Of a DNA stretch of 64,000 nucleotides, positions 35,670-44,727 are shown piece after piece. The translations under genes and the position numbers were made by a program. The notes beneath the pieces are model-generated. The model was given only the letters and a program-made list of their open reading frames with translations, was not told the origin of the DNA and ran no database searches. How positions within the stretch are numbered: the first letter of the stretch is position 1; every line of letters begins with the position of its first letter. The stretch comes from Planktothrix rubescens CCAP 1459/22 (GTDB lineage Bacteria > Cyanobacteriota > Cyanobacteriia > Cyanobacteriales > Microcoleaceae). The stretch covers positions 924,001 through 988,000 of the forward strand of contig LR882958.1 in the NCBI GenBank assembly GCA_904830895.1, in the 5' to 3' direction.

Positions 35670-36315
35670 GGATAAGGATTATAGGGTGCGGAGTACAGAC
35701 TACAGAAGTTAAGGTGCGATTCGTTTAACCTAAAGTAAGTTAAAAGACTTACGGGACGGTTAACCCAGTTGATGAAACTGGTGATAACTGATTACATTTA
35801 TGGGTGAAACTCTGTGAGTTAAGTCCCATCCCTCAAGTGCTGAGGTGAAAGCATAACCCCTAGTTTGTTCGGGTAGCAACCAACAGATTAAAGCGGGGTT
35901 AAAAGGTAGAACTACTGGTAGCCAAATCCGGTAACTATCGAGCAAGAAGTCCATGCGTAGCGTAAGCAAAGATGTGTCCGAACCACCGTTATGTAGAATG
36001 GTGAAATGGCTAAATCAAGATTTTTATCTTGATTAACACCAAGCCAAAAGGCAAGGATAGGGCATAAGCAATTTTTGCATTGACTTATAAGCACCGCCCA
36101 ATAAACCCGGTGGAAAGCATCACGCTAAAGACTTCAAACAAATGTGTAATCGGAACGAAATAACCCCTATATATCTCTGGAAAAGGTCGAAAATCCAGTA
36201 AGTAGCTAACGAATGATATATAGGGACGGGATGGCGTTAAAAGCGAATGCCCTTGGTAATACAAGGGATATGCTAACAAACGCTCGGTAATTCCAAAGAA
36301 ATAGAACAAGTAGCA

Positions 36316-38055
36316 ATGAATATATCTAAAACGCAGAATAATCTGACGGTGGAGTGGAAAGACCTTAACTGGCGCAAGCTAGAAAAGGTAACTTTTAAGT
36401 TGCAAAAGCGCATATTTCAAGCGAGTGAACGAGGCGATGTTAAAGCAGTTCGCAAACTTCAGAAAACCCTGATTAATTCCTGGAGTGCAAAATGTATCGC
36501 GGTTCGACGGGTAACACAAGATAATCAAGGTAAAAATACGGCGGGTGTGGATGGAGTTAAATCTCTGACCCCAAAGCAACGTATGAGCCTTGTAGGACGA
36601 CTAAAGTTAACCGGAAAGGTAAAACCAACTCGTAGAGTTAACATTCCCAAATCCGGAACAACCGAAACCCGTCCATTAGGAATACCCACAATAAACGACC
36701 GTGCATTACAAGCGTTAGTCAAACTAGCGTTAGAACCCGAATGGGAGGCTAAATTCGAGCCAAACAGTTACGGTTTTAGACCAGGACGTTCCTGTCACGA
36801 CGCAATCGAAGCAATATATACCAGTATCAATAAAAAACCCAAATATGTACTTGATGCTGATATCTCAAAATGCTTCGACCGTATAAACCACAAAGCACTA
36901 ATCTCCAAAATACACACATATCCCACATTAAGCCGAATAATAAAAAAATGGCTCAAAGCAGGATACTGTGACGGAAAAGAACTTTTTCCTACCCAAGAAG
37001 GTACACCACAAGGAGGGGTTATATCACCCTTACTTGCTAATATTGCCCTACATGGTATGGAAGAAAGAGTTAAGCAATATGCAGAAACTCTAAAAGGGAA
37101 AAAACGGGATAACCGCCAAACCCTAAGTCTAATCCGATACGCCGATGATTTCGTAATAATCCATAAGGATTTATACGTAGTCAAGGAATGTCAAGAGATA
37201 ATAGCTGATTGGTTAAGTGATATGGGATTGGAATTAAAACCAAGTAAAACAAAACTAACTCACACCCTCAATGAAATTGATGGAAATGTTGGGTTTGAGT
37301 TTCTAGGATTCCATACTCAACAACACAAAGTAGGAAACTACAGAGGGGCTTATAGCTCTGAAGGAATCCCGTTAGGTTTTAAAACATTAATTACACCCTC
37401 AAAAACCAAAACCAAAGCTCATCTTGTCAAAATAGCTGAAGTAATAGACAACCATAAAAATTCACCTCAAGCTGCCTTAATTAGCAAGCTGAATCCAATT
37501 ATTAGAGGTTGGGCAAATTATTACTCAACAGTGATTAGCAAAGAATGCTTCTCAAAAGTAGATAATCTAATCTACGACAAACTAAGAGCATGGGCAAGAA
37601 CGAGGGGAAAAGGGAACATCAATAAAGACAAATACTGGAGAGCAGTAGGCGACAAAAATTGGTGTTTCAGTACAGAAAACGGAATGGAATTACTCACCCA
37701 TGCTAGTACGCCAATCGTAAGGCATATAAAGGTTAAGGGCGAAGTTAGTCCGTTTGATGGTAACTGGATTTACTGGAGTAAACGACGTGGAGAATACCCA
37801 GGAACTTCTACAAGAGTTTCCAAATTAATCAATAAACAAAAGGGTATTTGTCCTCACTGTGGTTTGTATTTCACAAGTACAGACATTGTAGAAGTTGACC
37901 ATATCAAACCAACATCATTAGGTGGGAAAGACACTTATGACAACCTACAACTTCTACACAAACATTGTCACGACACAAAGACGGCAAACGATGGTTCTCT
38001 AATGAAAAGTAAGCAATTACCAATAGTTGAGAATTATGAAAATAACCCGTTTTGA
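36316..38055 (+). CDS. ltrA: Group II intron reverse transcriptase/maturase with HNH endonuclease
   Basis: A 579-residue intron-encoded protein. The RT domain is at ~60-340 with RPLGIPTINDRALQALVK, SYGFRPGRSCHDAI, EGTPQGGVISPLLANIAL and the catalytic YADD at 275-278. The maturase (X) region is at ~390-480 (NPIIRGWANYYSTVISKECF). The C-terminal HNH nuclease includes ICPHCGLYFTSTDIVEVDHI, KPTSLGGKDTYDNLQLLHKH and a closing CH, giving two zinc Cys pairs and the catalytic His. All domains look intact. It assists splicing and retrohoming of its host intron. Confidence 0.95.
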   Translation: MNISKTQNNLTVEWKDLNWRKLEKVTFKLQKRIFQASERGDVKAVRKLQKTLINSWSAKCIAVRRVTQDNQGKNTAGVDGVKSLTPKQRMSLVGRLKLTGKVKPTRRVNIPKSGTTETRPLGIPTINDRALQALVKLALEPEWEAKFEPNSYGFRPGRSCHDAIEAIYTSINKKPKYVLDADISKCFDRINHKALISKIHTYPTLSRIIKKWLKAGYCDGKELFPTQEGTPQGGVISPLLANIALHGMEERVKQYAETLKGKKRDNRQTLSLIRYADDFVIIHKDLYVVKECQEIIADWLSDMGLELKPSKTKLTHTLNEIDGNVGFEFLGFHTQQHKVGNYRGAYSSEGIPLGFKTLITPSKTKTKAHLVKIAEVIDNHKNSPQAALISKLNPIIRGWANYYSTVISKECFSKVDNLIYDKLRAWARTRGKGNINKDKYWRAVGDKNWCFSTENGMELLTHASTPIVRHIKVKGEVSPFDGNWIYWSKRRGEYPGTSTRVSKLINKQKGICPHCGLYFTSTDIVEVDHIKPTSLGGKDTYDNLQLLHKHCHDTKTANDGSLMKSKQLPIVENYENNPF

Positions 38056-38087
38056 ATCGTACCTATAACAAAGGTGGAGTTATCAAG

Positions 38088-38157
38088 GAGCCGTGTGAAG
38101 CGAAAGTTTCATGCACGGTTCTGAAGGAGAGGTTAGGGGGGTAACTCCCTAATCGAC
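38088..38157 (+). ncRNA. Group II intron domains V and VI
   Basis: Domain V is the 34-nt hairpin 38088-38121, beginning GAGCCGTGTGAAGCGAAAGT and ending CACGGTTC, with the AGC catalytic triad and GAAA tetraloop. Domain VI follows (stem TTAGGGGG/CTCCCTAA around 38133-38152), with a candidate branch-point A near AATCGAC. Confidence 0.9.
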
Positions 38158-38238
38158 TCTAACTATTTACCCCTGTTCTCTGTTCCCCGTTCCGGTGTTC
38201 CCTCCTAGAAGTGAATTTTTTAATTTTTTAGTAAACCT

Positions 38239-38724
38239 ATGTTAACTAGCGTTGAACGCCTTTTATTTGTCAGGGGTGTCCCGATTTTTAAAGAATTGCG
38301 AGACGATTTTTTAGTCCGTCTAGCATCGGTTATGGATGAATTATCCTTTCCTAATGAACATAGTATTTTTACTGAAGGTCAAGAAGGACGGGCGCTTTAT
38401 ATTGTGGTTTCTGGACGGGTACGAGTTCACATTGGCGATCGCAATTTAGCCGAATTAGGAAAGGGGACTTGTTTCGGTGAAATGTCTCTATTTGATGCCG
38501 AACCTCGCTCCGCCACCGTCAGCACCCTAGAAACCTGCGAATGTTTAATATTAACCCAAATGCAACTCTATGATGCCATTGATGAAACCCCCGGAATTGC
38601 GATTAATATTATTCGTTTATTATCTCGACGCATTCGAGAATTGAATCAAAAATTAAACCCTCCTACCTCTCCCCCGACCGTCGAGGGTAATAAAGTTATT
38701 GAACTGCGACCGTCGGCGGGATAG
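38239..38724 (+). CDS. Cyclic nucleotide-binding domain protein
   Basis: A 161-residue single-domain protein of the CAP/PKA cyclic-nucleotide-binding family without a DNA-binding domain. The phosphate-binding cassette FGEMSLFDAEPRSATV contains the Glu and Arg needed to hold the cyclic phosphate, so cAMP or cGMP binding is plausible. ALYIVVSGRVRVHIGDRNLA is the preceding beta roll. The C-terminal helix (IIRLLSRRIRELNQKL) may dock to a partner. It probably belonged to an operon with the HEAT-repeat membrane gene before the intron entered. The bestrophin gene starts 45 bp downstream. Confidence 0.9.
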   Translation: MLTSVERLLFVRGVPIFKELRDDFLVRLASVMDELSFPNEHSIFTEGQEGRALYIVVSGRVRVHIGDRNLAELGKGTCFGEMSLFDAEPRSATVSTLETCECLILTQMQLYDAIDETPGIAINIIRLLSRRIRELNQKLNPPTSPPTVEGNKVIELRPSAG

Positions 38725-38769
38725 TCTGTTAGTAGGAATTTTCTGGAGGATAAACGTTCAAAAACTTAT

Positions 38770-39741
38770 ATGTCTAATCTCGAAAAAAACTGGTTTCAGT
38801 TAACACTCCGTATCCAAAATTCCGTAATTCCAGCCATCATGCCCCGTGTGATTTTATGTACAACATTGGGCATTATTATTTCTCTGTTAGATCATCAGAA
38901 TTTACCCTTACCTACCGAAGTATTTAGTTATTTTATTTTTCCTGATTTGGTTCTAGGTTTATTATTAGTTTTTAGAACAAATACAGCCTATGATCGATTT
39001 TGGGAAGGTCGAAAACTCTGGGGAACTTTAGTTAATACCGTTAGGAATTTTTCTCGTCAAATCTGGTTAATGGTTCCTGAAAAAGAGGTTAATGATACCG
39101 CTCATAAAATCGTCACATTAAAACTATTAGTTGCTTTTGCCGTAGCAACTAAACTTCATTTAAGGGGAGAAAAAGTTAATTCAGAAATTGAGGCTTTAAC
39201 TTCTTCAGAACAGTATACAAAACTGCAAACCATGAACCATCCCCCTCTGGAAATTGCCTTTTGGATTGGAGATTATTTACAGGATAAAAATAAACATTAT
39301 CACCTTCATATCTACCAATTAACAGCTTTATATAAACTCTTAGATACCATGGTAGATGTTTTAGGAGGTTGTGAGCGAATTTCAAAAACTCCCCTGCCTT
39401 TAGCTTATCAAATTCATCTACAACAAATTTTATTAATTTATTGTTTGATTTTACCATTAAAAATTGTCAATAATTTAGGACTATTTACCGGGTTAATCGT
39501 AGCAATTATGACCTTTACCCTATTGGGAATTGAAGAAATTGCCCGCCAAATTGAGAATCCTTTTGGTTATGACGAAAATGATTTACAACTGGATGCAATT
39601 TGTCAAACAATGTTAAGAAATATTCAAGATTTAATTTCTCTCCCCCCCAGTGTTCAGAATTATGAACAAGAAATTAAATCTAAACTTAATGATACAGCAG
39701 TCGCCCAGGAATTTAGGACTCCTACCGATTCTGAAACCTAA
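38770..39741 (+). CDS. Bestrophin-family anion channel
   Basis: A 323-residue membrane protein of the bestrophin/UPF0187 family: an N-terminal helix and pore neck (VIPAIMPRVILCTTLGIIIS), then LVLGLLLVFRTNTAYDRFWE and GRKLWGTLVNTVRNFSRQ, which are the family hallmark, and a later GIEEIARQIENPFGYDENDL block matching the calcium-clasp region of bestrophins. Such proteins form pentameric chloride or bicarbonate channels. In cyanobacteria and algae they are linked to thylakoid ion balance and inorganic carbon supply (family knowledge). It probably sits in the plasma or thylakoid membrane and may be co-transcribed with the cNMP-binding gene. Confidence 0.92.
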   Translation: MSNLEKNWFQLTLRIQNSVIPAIMPRVILCTTLGIIISLLDHQNLPLPTEVFSYFIFPDLVLGLLLVFRTNTAYDRFWEGRKLWGTLVNTVRNFSRQIWLMVPEKEVNDTAHKIVTLKLLVAFAVATKLHLRGEKVNSEIEALTSSEQYTKLQTMNHPPLEIAFWIGDYLQDKNKHYHLHIYQLTALYKLLDTMVDVLGGCERISKTPLPLAYQIHLQQILLIYCLILPLKIVNNLGLFTGLIVAIMTFTLLGIEEIARQIENPFGYDENDLQLDAICQTMLRNIQDLISLPPSVQNYEQEIKSKLNDTAVAQEFRTPTDSET

Positions 39742-39766
39742 ACTTGTACTCCTTCAATTACCCATT

Positions 39767-39899
39767 AAGTAGTTACACAAAATAAATTACCTAGTTGAGA
39801 GAGGGAACACCGGAACAGCCCCCAAACCCCCCGTGCACGGGGGCTAGGGGGGGAGGGAACAGGGTGGAGGATGTGTAATTAATTTTGTTTAGGTACTTA
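39767..39899. mobile_element. MITE-like element, family A, copy 2
   Basis: A 133-bp copy of the element at 22590-22715, with the same ends (AAGTAGTTACACAAAATAAA ... TTTTGTTTAGGTACTT) and central CCCCCCGTGCACGGGGG hairpin. It is flanked on both sides by ACCCATT, which could be a 7-bp target duplication, although it sits beside a tandem CCCATTA tract. Confidence 0.75.
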
Positions 39900-39964
39900 C
39901 CCATTACCCATTACCCATTCCCTATTCCCTATTCCCTATTCCCTATTCCCTATTCCCTATTCCC
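39900..39964. repeat. STRR tract (CCCATTA and CCCTATT heptamers)
   Basis: Tandem CCCATTA units pass into about seven tandem CCCTATT units up to the stop codon of the next gene. Confidence 0.85.
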
Positions 39965-40312
39965 TTAGTCTTGAATAATTCTAAAAATGAAAGGATAGGA
40001 ATAGGGTTGATCAGGATTAGAAACAACAGAAACAATCGCCAAAATTGGCATGACTAAACTAAAAACCCCCAAAATCACTAATAAAGGAAACCCAATTAAT
40101 AAAAAAGTCAGCATTCCAAATACAAACGCATAAAGATATAAATTAATATGAAAGTTTAAGGATTCTCTCGCATTGGCTTTGACCACGGAATCTTGAACTA
40201 AAAATAAAATAGCAATGGGAATCCCAATGGCGACTAAAGTAGCACTAAAGAAGATTGCGCCATGACTCAGTGCCGATAGAATCAGTCGTTTATCTCGTTC
40301 CATGAGGATCAC
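39965..40312 (-). CDS. DUF4870 membrane protein
   Basis: A 115-residue protein of the DUF4870 (Tic20-like fold) family. It begins with ERDKRLILSALSHGAIFFSA, has about three transmembrane helices (LVAIGIPIAILFLVQ, YLYAFVFGMLTFLLIGFPLL, LVMPILAIVSVV), and keeps the central ANARESLNFHINLYLY motif that defines the family. Function is unknown. The stop codon abuts the heptamer repeat tract. GGAG precedes the ATG. Confidence 0.9.
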   Translation of the reverse strand: MILMERDKRLILSALSHGAIFFSATLVAIGIPIAILFLVQDSVVKANARESLNFHINLYLYAFVFGMLTFLLIGFPLLVILGVFSLVMPILAIVSVVSNPDQPYSYPFIFRIIQD

Positions 40313-40422
40313 TCCTTAAAGGGTAATTGACTTATTATATCAACCCTGGATAACATTTGTGTTATACCAAAATTAAATTACAGCAACAATAGTAGAACGC
40401 ACTTTATTTAATTTCTGTCCTT

Positions 40423-41523
40423 ATGAACCGTTTAGAGATTGAAAACCGGACAATTTTACTGGCGTTAACGGGTTCCAGAGGTTATGGACTGGACACCCCT
40501 GCTTCTGATTATGATTATCGTGGGGTATTTATTGCAACCGAACCCTATTATTTAGGATTTAATATCATTGAACAAAAAGATCGAGGTTGGGAGACAGAAC
40601 CCACAGAAAAGTTCCCCTTTTTATCTAAAGATACTTGTTTATATGAATTAAAAAAATTTCTGAAACTTTTGATTGATAATAACCCTAATATTTTAGAATT
40701 ATTATGGTTTAAAGACTATGTTCATCTGACGGAAGTGGGAGAACAATTGAGAGAACATCGTCAGATATTTTTATCTAAAAAAGTCAAACAAACCTATTCT
40801 GGCTATGGCTATGCTCAAATTAAAAAGTTAGAATCCCATCGTCGTTGGTTATTGAATCCTCCAACGGAGAAGCCGACGGCGGCAGAATTTGGATTAGTGG
40901 ATACACCGCCCTTAACCGTTAGTCAGATGAATGGTTTTTTAGAGTATTTATATGGGTTAGTTCGCGATCGCATTGAGTTTTTAGAACCCACCCAGGAACT
41001 CTATAAACTGCTAACGGCGGATATAGATTTTAAAGGAGTTTTAAAACAGTATCCCTTACCAGAATCTACTTTAGAAATGACTCAAAAGTTGTCTAATTCT
41101 TCTAATGATTTTATCCAATTATTGCAAAAAAGTCAACAGTATCAACGGGCTTGTCGAGAATACCAACATTATCAGGATTGGAAGAAAAATCGCAATCGAG
41201 ATCGGGCGGAAATGGAGGCTAAGGTGGGATATGATTGCAAATTTGCCATGCAAGCAATTCGGCTATTAAAAACCGGAATTGAGGTCTTAGAAACCCAATC
41301 TTTAATAGTAGACCGTCGAGAAACTGGAGATGCGGAGGAATTATTAGCCATCAAAAAAGGGAAATATTCTTATGATCAGGTAATGGAAATAGCTAAAGGT
41401 TTGTATGAAAAACTCGACCAGGCGGCAGAAAATTCTACCTTGCCAAAACAGGTAGATGCGGAAGTTGTGAATCAACTTTGCATTGAATTAGTATCTCGGC
41501 AAGGATTGGGATCACAGATTTAA
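40423..41523 (+). CDS. Nucleotidyltransferase-domain protein
   Basis: A 366-residue soluble protein. The N-terminus has a DNA-polymerase-beta-type nucleotidyltransferase signature: LLALTGSRGYGLDTPASDYDYRG contains GSRGYG and the DYD metal ligands. EIENRTI precedes it and LLWFKDYVHLTEVGEQL follows. The remainder is helical, with QIKKLESHRRWLLNPPTEKP, a pattern seen in predicted nucleotidyltransferases shared between phage and bacteria. The substrate could be a protein or RNA; no partner gene is adjacent, so a HEPN/MNT-type toxin role is not supported. Confidence 0.85.
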   Translation: MNRLEIENRTILLALTGSRGYGLDTPASDYDYRGVFIATEPYYLGFNIIEQKDRGWETEPTEKFPFLSKDTCLYELKKFLKLLIDNNPNILELLWFKDYVHLTEVGEQLREHRQIFLSKKVKQTYSGYGYAQIKKLESHRRWLLNPPTEKPTAAEFGLVDTPPLTVSQMNGFLEYLYGLVRDRIEFLEPTQELYKLLTADIDFKGVLKQYPLPESTLEMTQKLSNSSNDFIQLLQKSQQYQRACREYQHYQDWKKNRNRDRAEMEAKVGYDCKFAMQAIRLLKTGIEVLETQSLIVDRRETGDAEELLAIKKGKYSYDQVMEIAKGLYEKLDQAAENSTLPKQVDAEVVNQLCIELVSRQGLGSQI

Positions 41524-41633
41524 GGGGATTTCACGGATTTTAATCTGTCTCTTAATCAAGTTGAGGGCAGGGTTAATGTGCGTAATTCTCTTAAATCTGT
41601 GATGGGGAATGGGTTAAGAATATCACCTTTTAA

Positions 41634-43690
41634 CCCACATTCCGCAGATAGGGGTCAAATTTTCCACTAATTCTAAAAAATAGAAACCTATTCCAATTTT
41701 TCGGTGAACTTCCGAGGCTTTACTATCAAATTATATAGCTAGTTTACCGCTATTTAACTAAACATAAATAATTACTATTTTTTAATAGAAATAGAACTCC
41801 ATTTTTTTAATATATTTGTATTTTATCACCAAATTCTTTTCAGCCAAGAGTTCTCATCTTGACTCATAACTTAGATTTTTTACAACTATTTCCCCCTTTC
41901 TTTTAATCTTTATCCCCCAGGAATCATTAAATAGTATTGACAGCAATCTTTCCCTAAATGCTGCAATATTTCTTGACGTTCTTGGGTTAAGTTACTCACT
42001 TGGTTTTCTCCATTTATCCTGACTAAATGCACCGCTTGGAACATTTGAAATATCCACCGCATCGTCGGTTTATTCGTTAATTTCTTGACCTGATTTCTTA
42101 CCCCTTCTTGGGCTGTTTCTAATTGTTTTCTCAATTTTCTTTGAGCTAGGTTATACACTAACAAGCACAATCCCATTATCATCGCTATTGCTTCCACTCT
42201 CTCTGGTTTTTTCACGAATACACTTGCTGTGAAAAATAACGGATCTTTTAAAAATCTAAATCCTCTCTCGTTACTTTGCTGCGCTTTGTATTCGGCTAAT
42301 AGCTTTTCATTACTCACCTCTTTCTTGTCTAATATATTTGTCGCTAATATAAATCTTCCGGCTTTGATTTTTTCCGCTTCTATCACTGATTCTCTAGGTT
42401 CTATCTCTCCTGTTACTTGATAAACTATTGTCTTTTCTTGATTCCCTTTTTCTGTTTTACTTTGGCTTTTTTTACTGGCTTTTTCTGTGCATTTTATTTC
42501 TTTTATTTCGTGATATTTCCACGAATCTGATAACATTTTTATCCCAATCTCTGCATCCGCTATGCAAGCATACTCTTGTTTCAATAGCTTCCGCAGTGAT
42601 GCTTTGGCGTTCTCTAACTGTTTTTCTACTTGCTCTGATATTTTTTTTAGGGCTGCTTTTTTCCTGGCTTCACTTTCTACTACTAACCATCTTTGTTTTA
42701 TGTTTGCGTACTCACTTGATTTCGTTGCTATTCTATATCCTTTTATTTGACTCTGCTCCCATTCTTCCTCTTCTATCTCTACAATCTTATTTTGCGCTTC
42801 TTTTATACTTAATGGTACTCTTGTTATCCATTTCATTCCTGCCATTGCTCCTATATTCTCTGCTGTGTATAATGCACTGTCTGCTACACATATTCCTTCA
42901 AATGTCCATTGCTTTTTAAATTCTTTTAGTCTTTCTACAAATACGCTTTTATCATCGGCGTTTCCGTCATCTATTTTTAGATATAATGGCACATCTCCGT
43001 CTCCGCTTACTACCATATCTATTATAAATTGTTTCAGATCTGGTCTTTTATCTCTTGAGTATCCATGCACTATTTTTATGGCTTTCATTTCTTCTTCTAT
43101 TTCCTGATTTTCTTCTTCTTTACTTTTGTATTCTCCCTCTACTGATATCGAACTGCTATCTAGGTGTACGCTTTCCTTTTCTACTTGGAATTTTTGGGCG
43201 GCTTTTAGGGCTATTGCTGTGAATAGATTTGTTGTTCCTACTTCATAATATTTATCTAATGCTCTCCCGATTCTGTCATCATTTAGTTGCTCTGCTATTA
43301 CTCCTTCTCCTATTAAATGTTCTGTTGCTTTCCCTACGAAAAAGTTCTCGAATAGGTACAGCGGCGCGCTCAAAAACCCTAATCCATTCAAAATCATTGC
43401 TTTCATTACCTGTCCTGGGCTTATGGCTTCTTTTCCTCTTAATCCCACTTTTTTATTCACTTCTTCTACTAATTCCATCTCATCTATTACGCCTGCTACT
43501 ATTCCTAAATGGTCTAAATTCACGATTTCTATCGCTTCTAGGGGGTTTTTCATATTTTTATTTGTTCAGCTACTCTAATTATTATTCTACATTGAAAATA
43601 GCCCAAATGATTGCCATATAATGATTTGGGCTTTTATTTATTCCAATTTAATTGGCAATTCAATTGGCTTAAATATCTGCGGAATGTGGG
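41634..43690 (-). mobile_element. IS1634-type insertion sequence
   Basis: Complete element with inverted ends CCCACATTCCGCAGATA at 41634-41650 and its exact complement at 43674-43690, flanked by TTTTAA on both sides (41628-41633, 43691-43696), read as a 6-bp target duplication. It holds one transposase gene. The right copy of the duplication contains the stop codon of the aldo/keto reductase gene. The non-coding 41651-41909 part shows nothing else. Confidence 0.85.
41910..43553 (-). CDS. IS1634-family transposase
   Basis: A 547-residue DDE transposase. The N-terminal DUF4277-like domain (VNLDHLGIVAGVIDEMELVE, VMKAMILNGLGFLSAPLYLF) is followed by the first catalytic strand VHLDSSSISVEG, then a VADSALYTAENI strand with the second Asp, and the C-terminal ERGFRFLKDPLFFTASVFVK carrying the conserved YREK-like/Glu region of the IS4/IS1634 superfamily. 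It appears intact and so could be active. It lies within the element bounded by 17-bp perfect inverted repeats. Confidence 0.93.
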   Translation of the reverse strand: MKNPLEAIEIVNLDHLGIVAGVIDEMELVEEVNKKVGLRGKEAISPGQVMKAMILNGLGFLSAPLYLFENFFVGKATEHLIGEGVIAEQLNDDRIGRALDKYYEVGTTNLFTAIALKAAQKFQVEKESVHLDSSSISVEGEYKSKEEENQEIEEEMKAIKIVHGYSRDKRPDLKQFIIDMVVSGDGDVPLYLKIDDGNADDKSVFVERLKEFKKQWTFEGICVADSALYTAENIGAMAGMKWITRVPLSIKEAQNKIVEIEEEEWEQSQIKGYRIATKSSEYANIKQRWLVVESEARKKAALKKISEQVEKQLENAKASLRKLLKQEYACIADAEIGIKMLSDSWKYHEIKEIKCTEKASKKSQSKTEKGNQEKTIVYQVTGEIEPRESVIEAEKIKAGRFILATNILDKKEVSNEKLLAEYKAQQSNERGFRFLKDPLFFTASVFVKKPERVEAIAMIMGLCLLVYNLAQRKLRKQLETAQEGVRNQVKKLTNKPTMRWIFQMFQAVHLVRINGENQVSNLTQERQEILQHLGKDCCQYYLMIPGG

Positions 43691-43692
43691 TT

Positions 43693-44655
43693 TTAAAAAT
43701 TCCACATCACCGGACTATCATCTAAATAATCGGTAACAGTTCGTCCAATTTTATCAATTTCTGCAATATCTTCGGGGGAAAGATGAATTTGAGCAGCCAG
43801 AGTATTTTGTTGGGCTTGTTCGGTATTTCTAAACCCAATAATCGCGTTAGTTTGAGGTTGAGCAATTAACCAAGCGATCGCTAATTGTCCTAAAGTACAG
43901 TGATAAACTTCAGCAATGGGGCGTAATTGGTCTAGGGCATTTTGTACCCGTTGATAATGGTCTTTATCGGCAAAAAGTTTATTTTTAGAACGATGATCTC
44001 CTTCGGCAAATTGATGATTAAAGCCAAATTTTCCGGTTAATAATCCTTGGGCTAAGGGAGAATAGGCTAAAATCGAAATATTCTGTTCAATGCAATAGGG
44101 CATGGCATCTTTTTCTACCTTTCGCCAGAATAAAGAATAGGGGGGTTGTAGACTTTCTATTCTTCCATATTGTGCTGCTTCTTCTAATTGAGAACGGGAA
44201 AAATTAGAAACACCAATAGCTCGAATTTTGCCCTGTTCTTTTAAGTGATTTAAAGCCTTCATTGTTTCTGCGATGGGAACAATTTCCGAATTCATAAATC
44301 CAGAAGGCCAATGAATTTGATAGAGGTCAATATAATCGGTATTCAGATTTTTTAAAGATCGTTCACAGGCTGCAATCACTTGATCATATTTTAAATGATT
44401 AGCAAAAACTTTACTCGCATAAACAACTTGATCTCGGACATCAGATAACGCTTGGGCGACGATTTGTTCCGAGTGTCCTTCCCCATAAATTTCTGCGGTA
44501 TCAACAGTGGTAATACCCGCATCAAAGGCGGCACGAATAGCCTTAATAGTTTCTGCGTCTTCAATTCCCACCCACATCCGTTTTCCCGCTTGCCAAGTTC
44601 CAATTAAAATTGGAGTAATTAAAATATCAGATTGACCCAGAGTTCGTTTTTTCAT
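43693..44655 (-). CDS. Aldo/keto reductase
   Basis: A 320-residue NADPH-dependent oxidoreductase of the AKR superfamily (TIM barrel). The catalytic tetrad is visible: Asp and Tyr in TVDTAEIYGEG, Lys in VVYASKVF, and His in YQIHWPSG. The C-terminal cofactor block reads IIGFRNTEQAQQNTLAA. It probably detoxifies carbonyls or sugars; the specific substrate is unknown. An IS1634-type element has inserted exactly at its stop codon, retaining TAA through the duplicated TTTTAA target. A good start is at 44655. Confidence 0.93.
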   Translation of the reverse strand: MKKRTLGQSDILITPILIGTWQAGKRMWVGIEDAETIKAIRAAFDAGITTVDTAEIYGEGHSEQIVAQALSDVRDQVVYASKVFANHLKYDQVIAACERSLKNLNTDYIDLYQIHWPSGFMNSEIVPIAETMKALNHLKEQGKIRAIGVSNFSRSQLEEAAQYGRIESLQPPYSLFWRKVEKDAMPYCIEQNISILAYSPLAQGLLTGKFGFNHQFAEGDHRSKNKLFADKDHYQRVQNALDQLRPIAEVYHCTLGQLAIAWLIAQPQTNAIIGFRNTEQAQQNTLAAQIHLSPEDIAEIDKIGRTVTDYLDDSPVMWNF

Positions 44656-44727
44656 GTTAAGTTCCTCAGTTGTAGGTTATTATTATTGTATATAATTTTA
44701 GCAAAAATTAGCATCTATAGTTAAATC

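Larger units (their letters stand above)
35714..38157 (+). mobile_element. Group II intron (ribozyme plus maturase)
   Basis: A complete ~2.44-kb group II intron in the intergenic spacer after the HEAT-repeat gene. The 5' end is most likely GTGCG at 35714-35718 (another GTGCG is at 35686). Structured domain I-III sequence occupies 35714-36315, the maturase ORF is in domain IV, and domains V-VI lie at 38088-38157. The 3' end is probably near AC at 38156-38157. It contains no HIP1 octamer. Boundaries are estimates to within about 30 bp. Confidence 0.85.

Noticed and set aside
35760-36309. Minus-strand small frames before the maturase
   Set aside because: They lie inside structured group II intron domain I-III sequence and have no protein-like pattern.
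40423-41523. HEPN/MNT toxin-antitoxin module based on the nucleotidyltransferase
   Set aside because: No HEPN gene is adjacent and the protein is far longer than MNT antitoxins.
42428-42919. Long plus-strand frame opposite the IS1634 transposase
   Set aside because: The product is biased in composition (Leu/Phe/Ser from antisense of a Lys/Glu-rich gene), with no ribosome binding site and no family match; it is a shadow of the transposase. The same applies to frames at 43229-43621 and 45902-46162.
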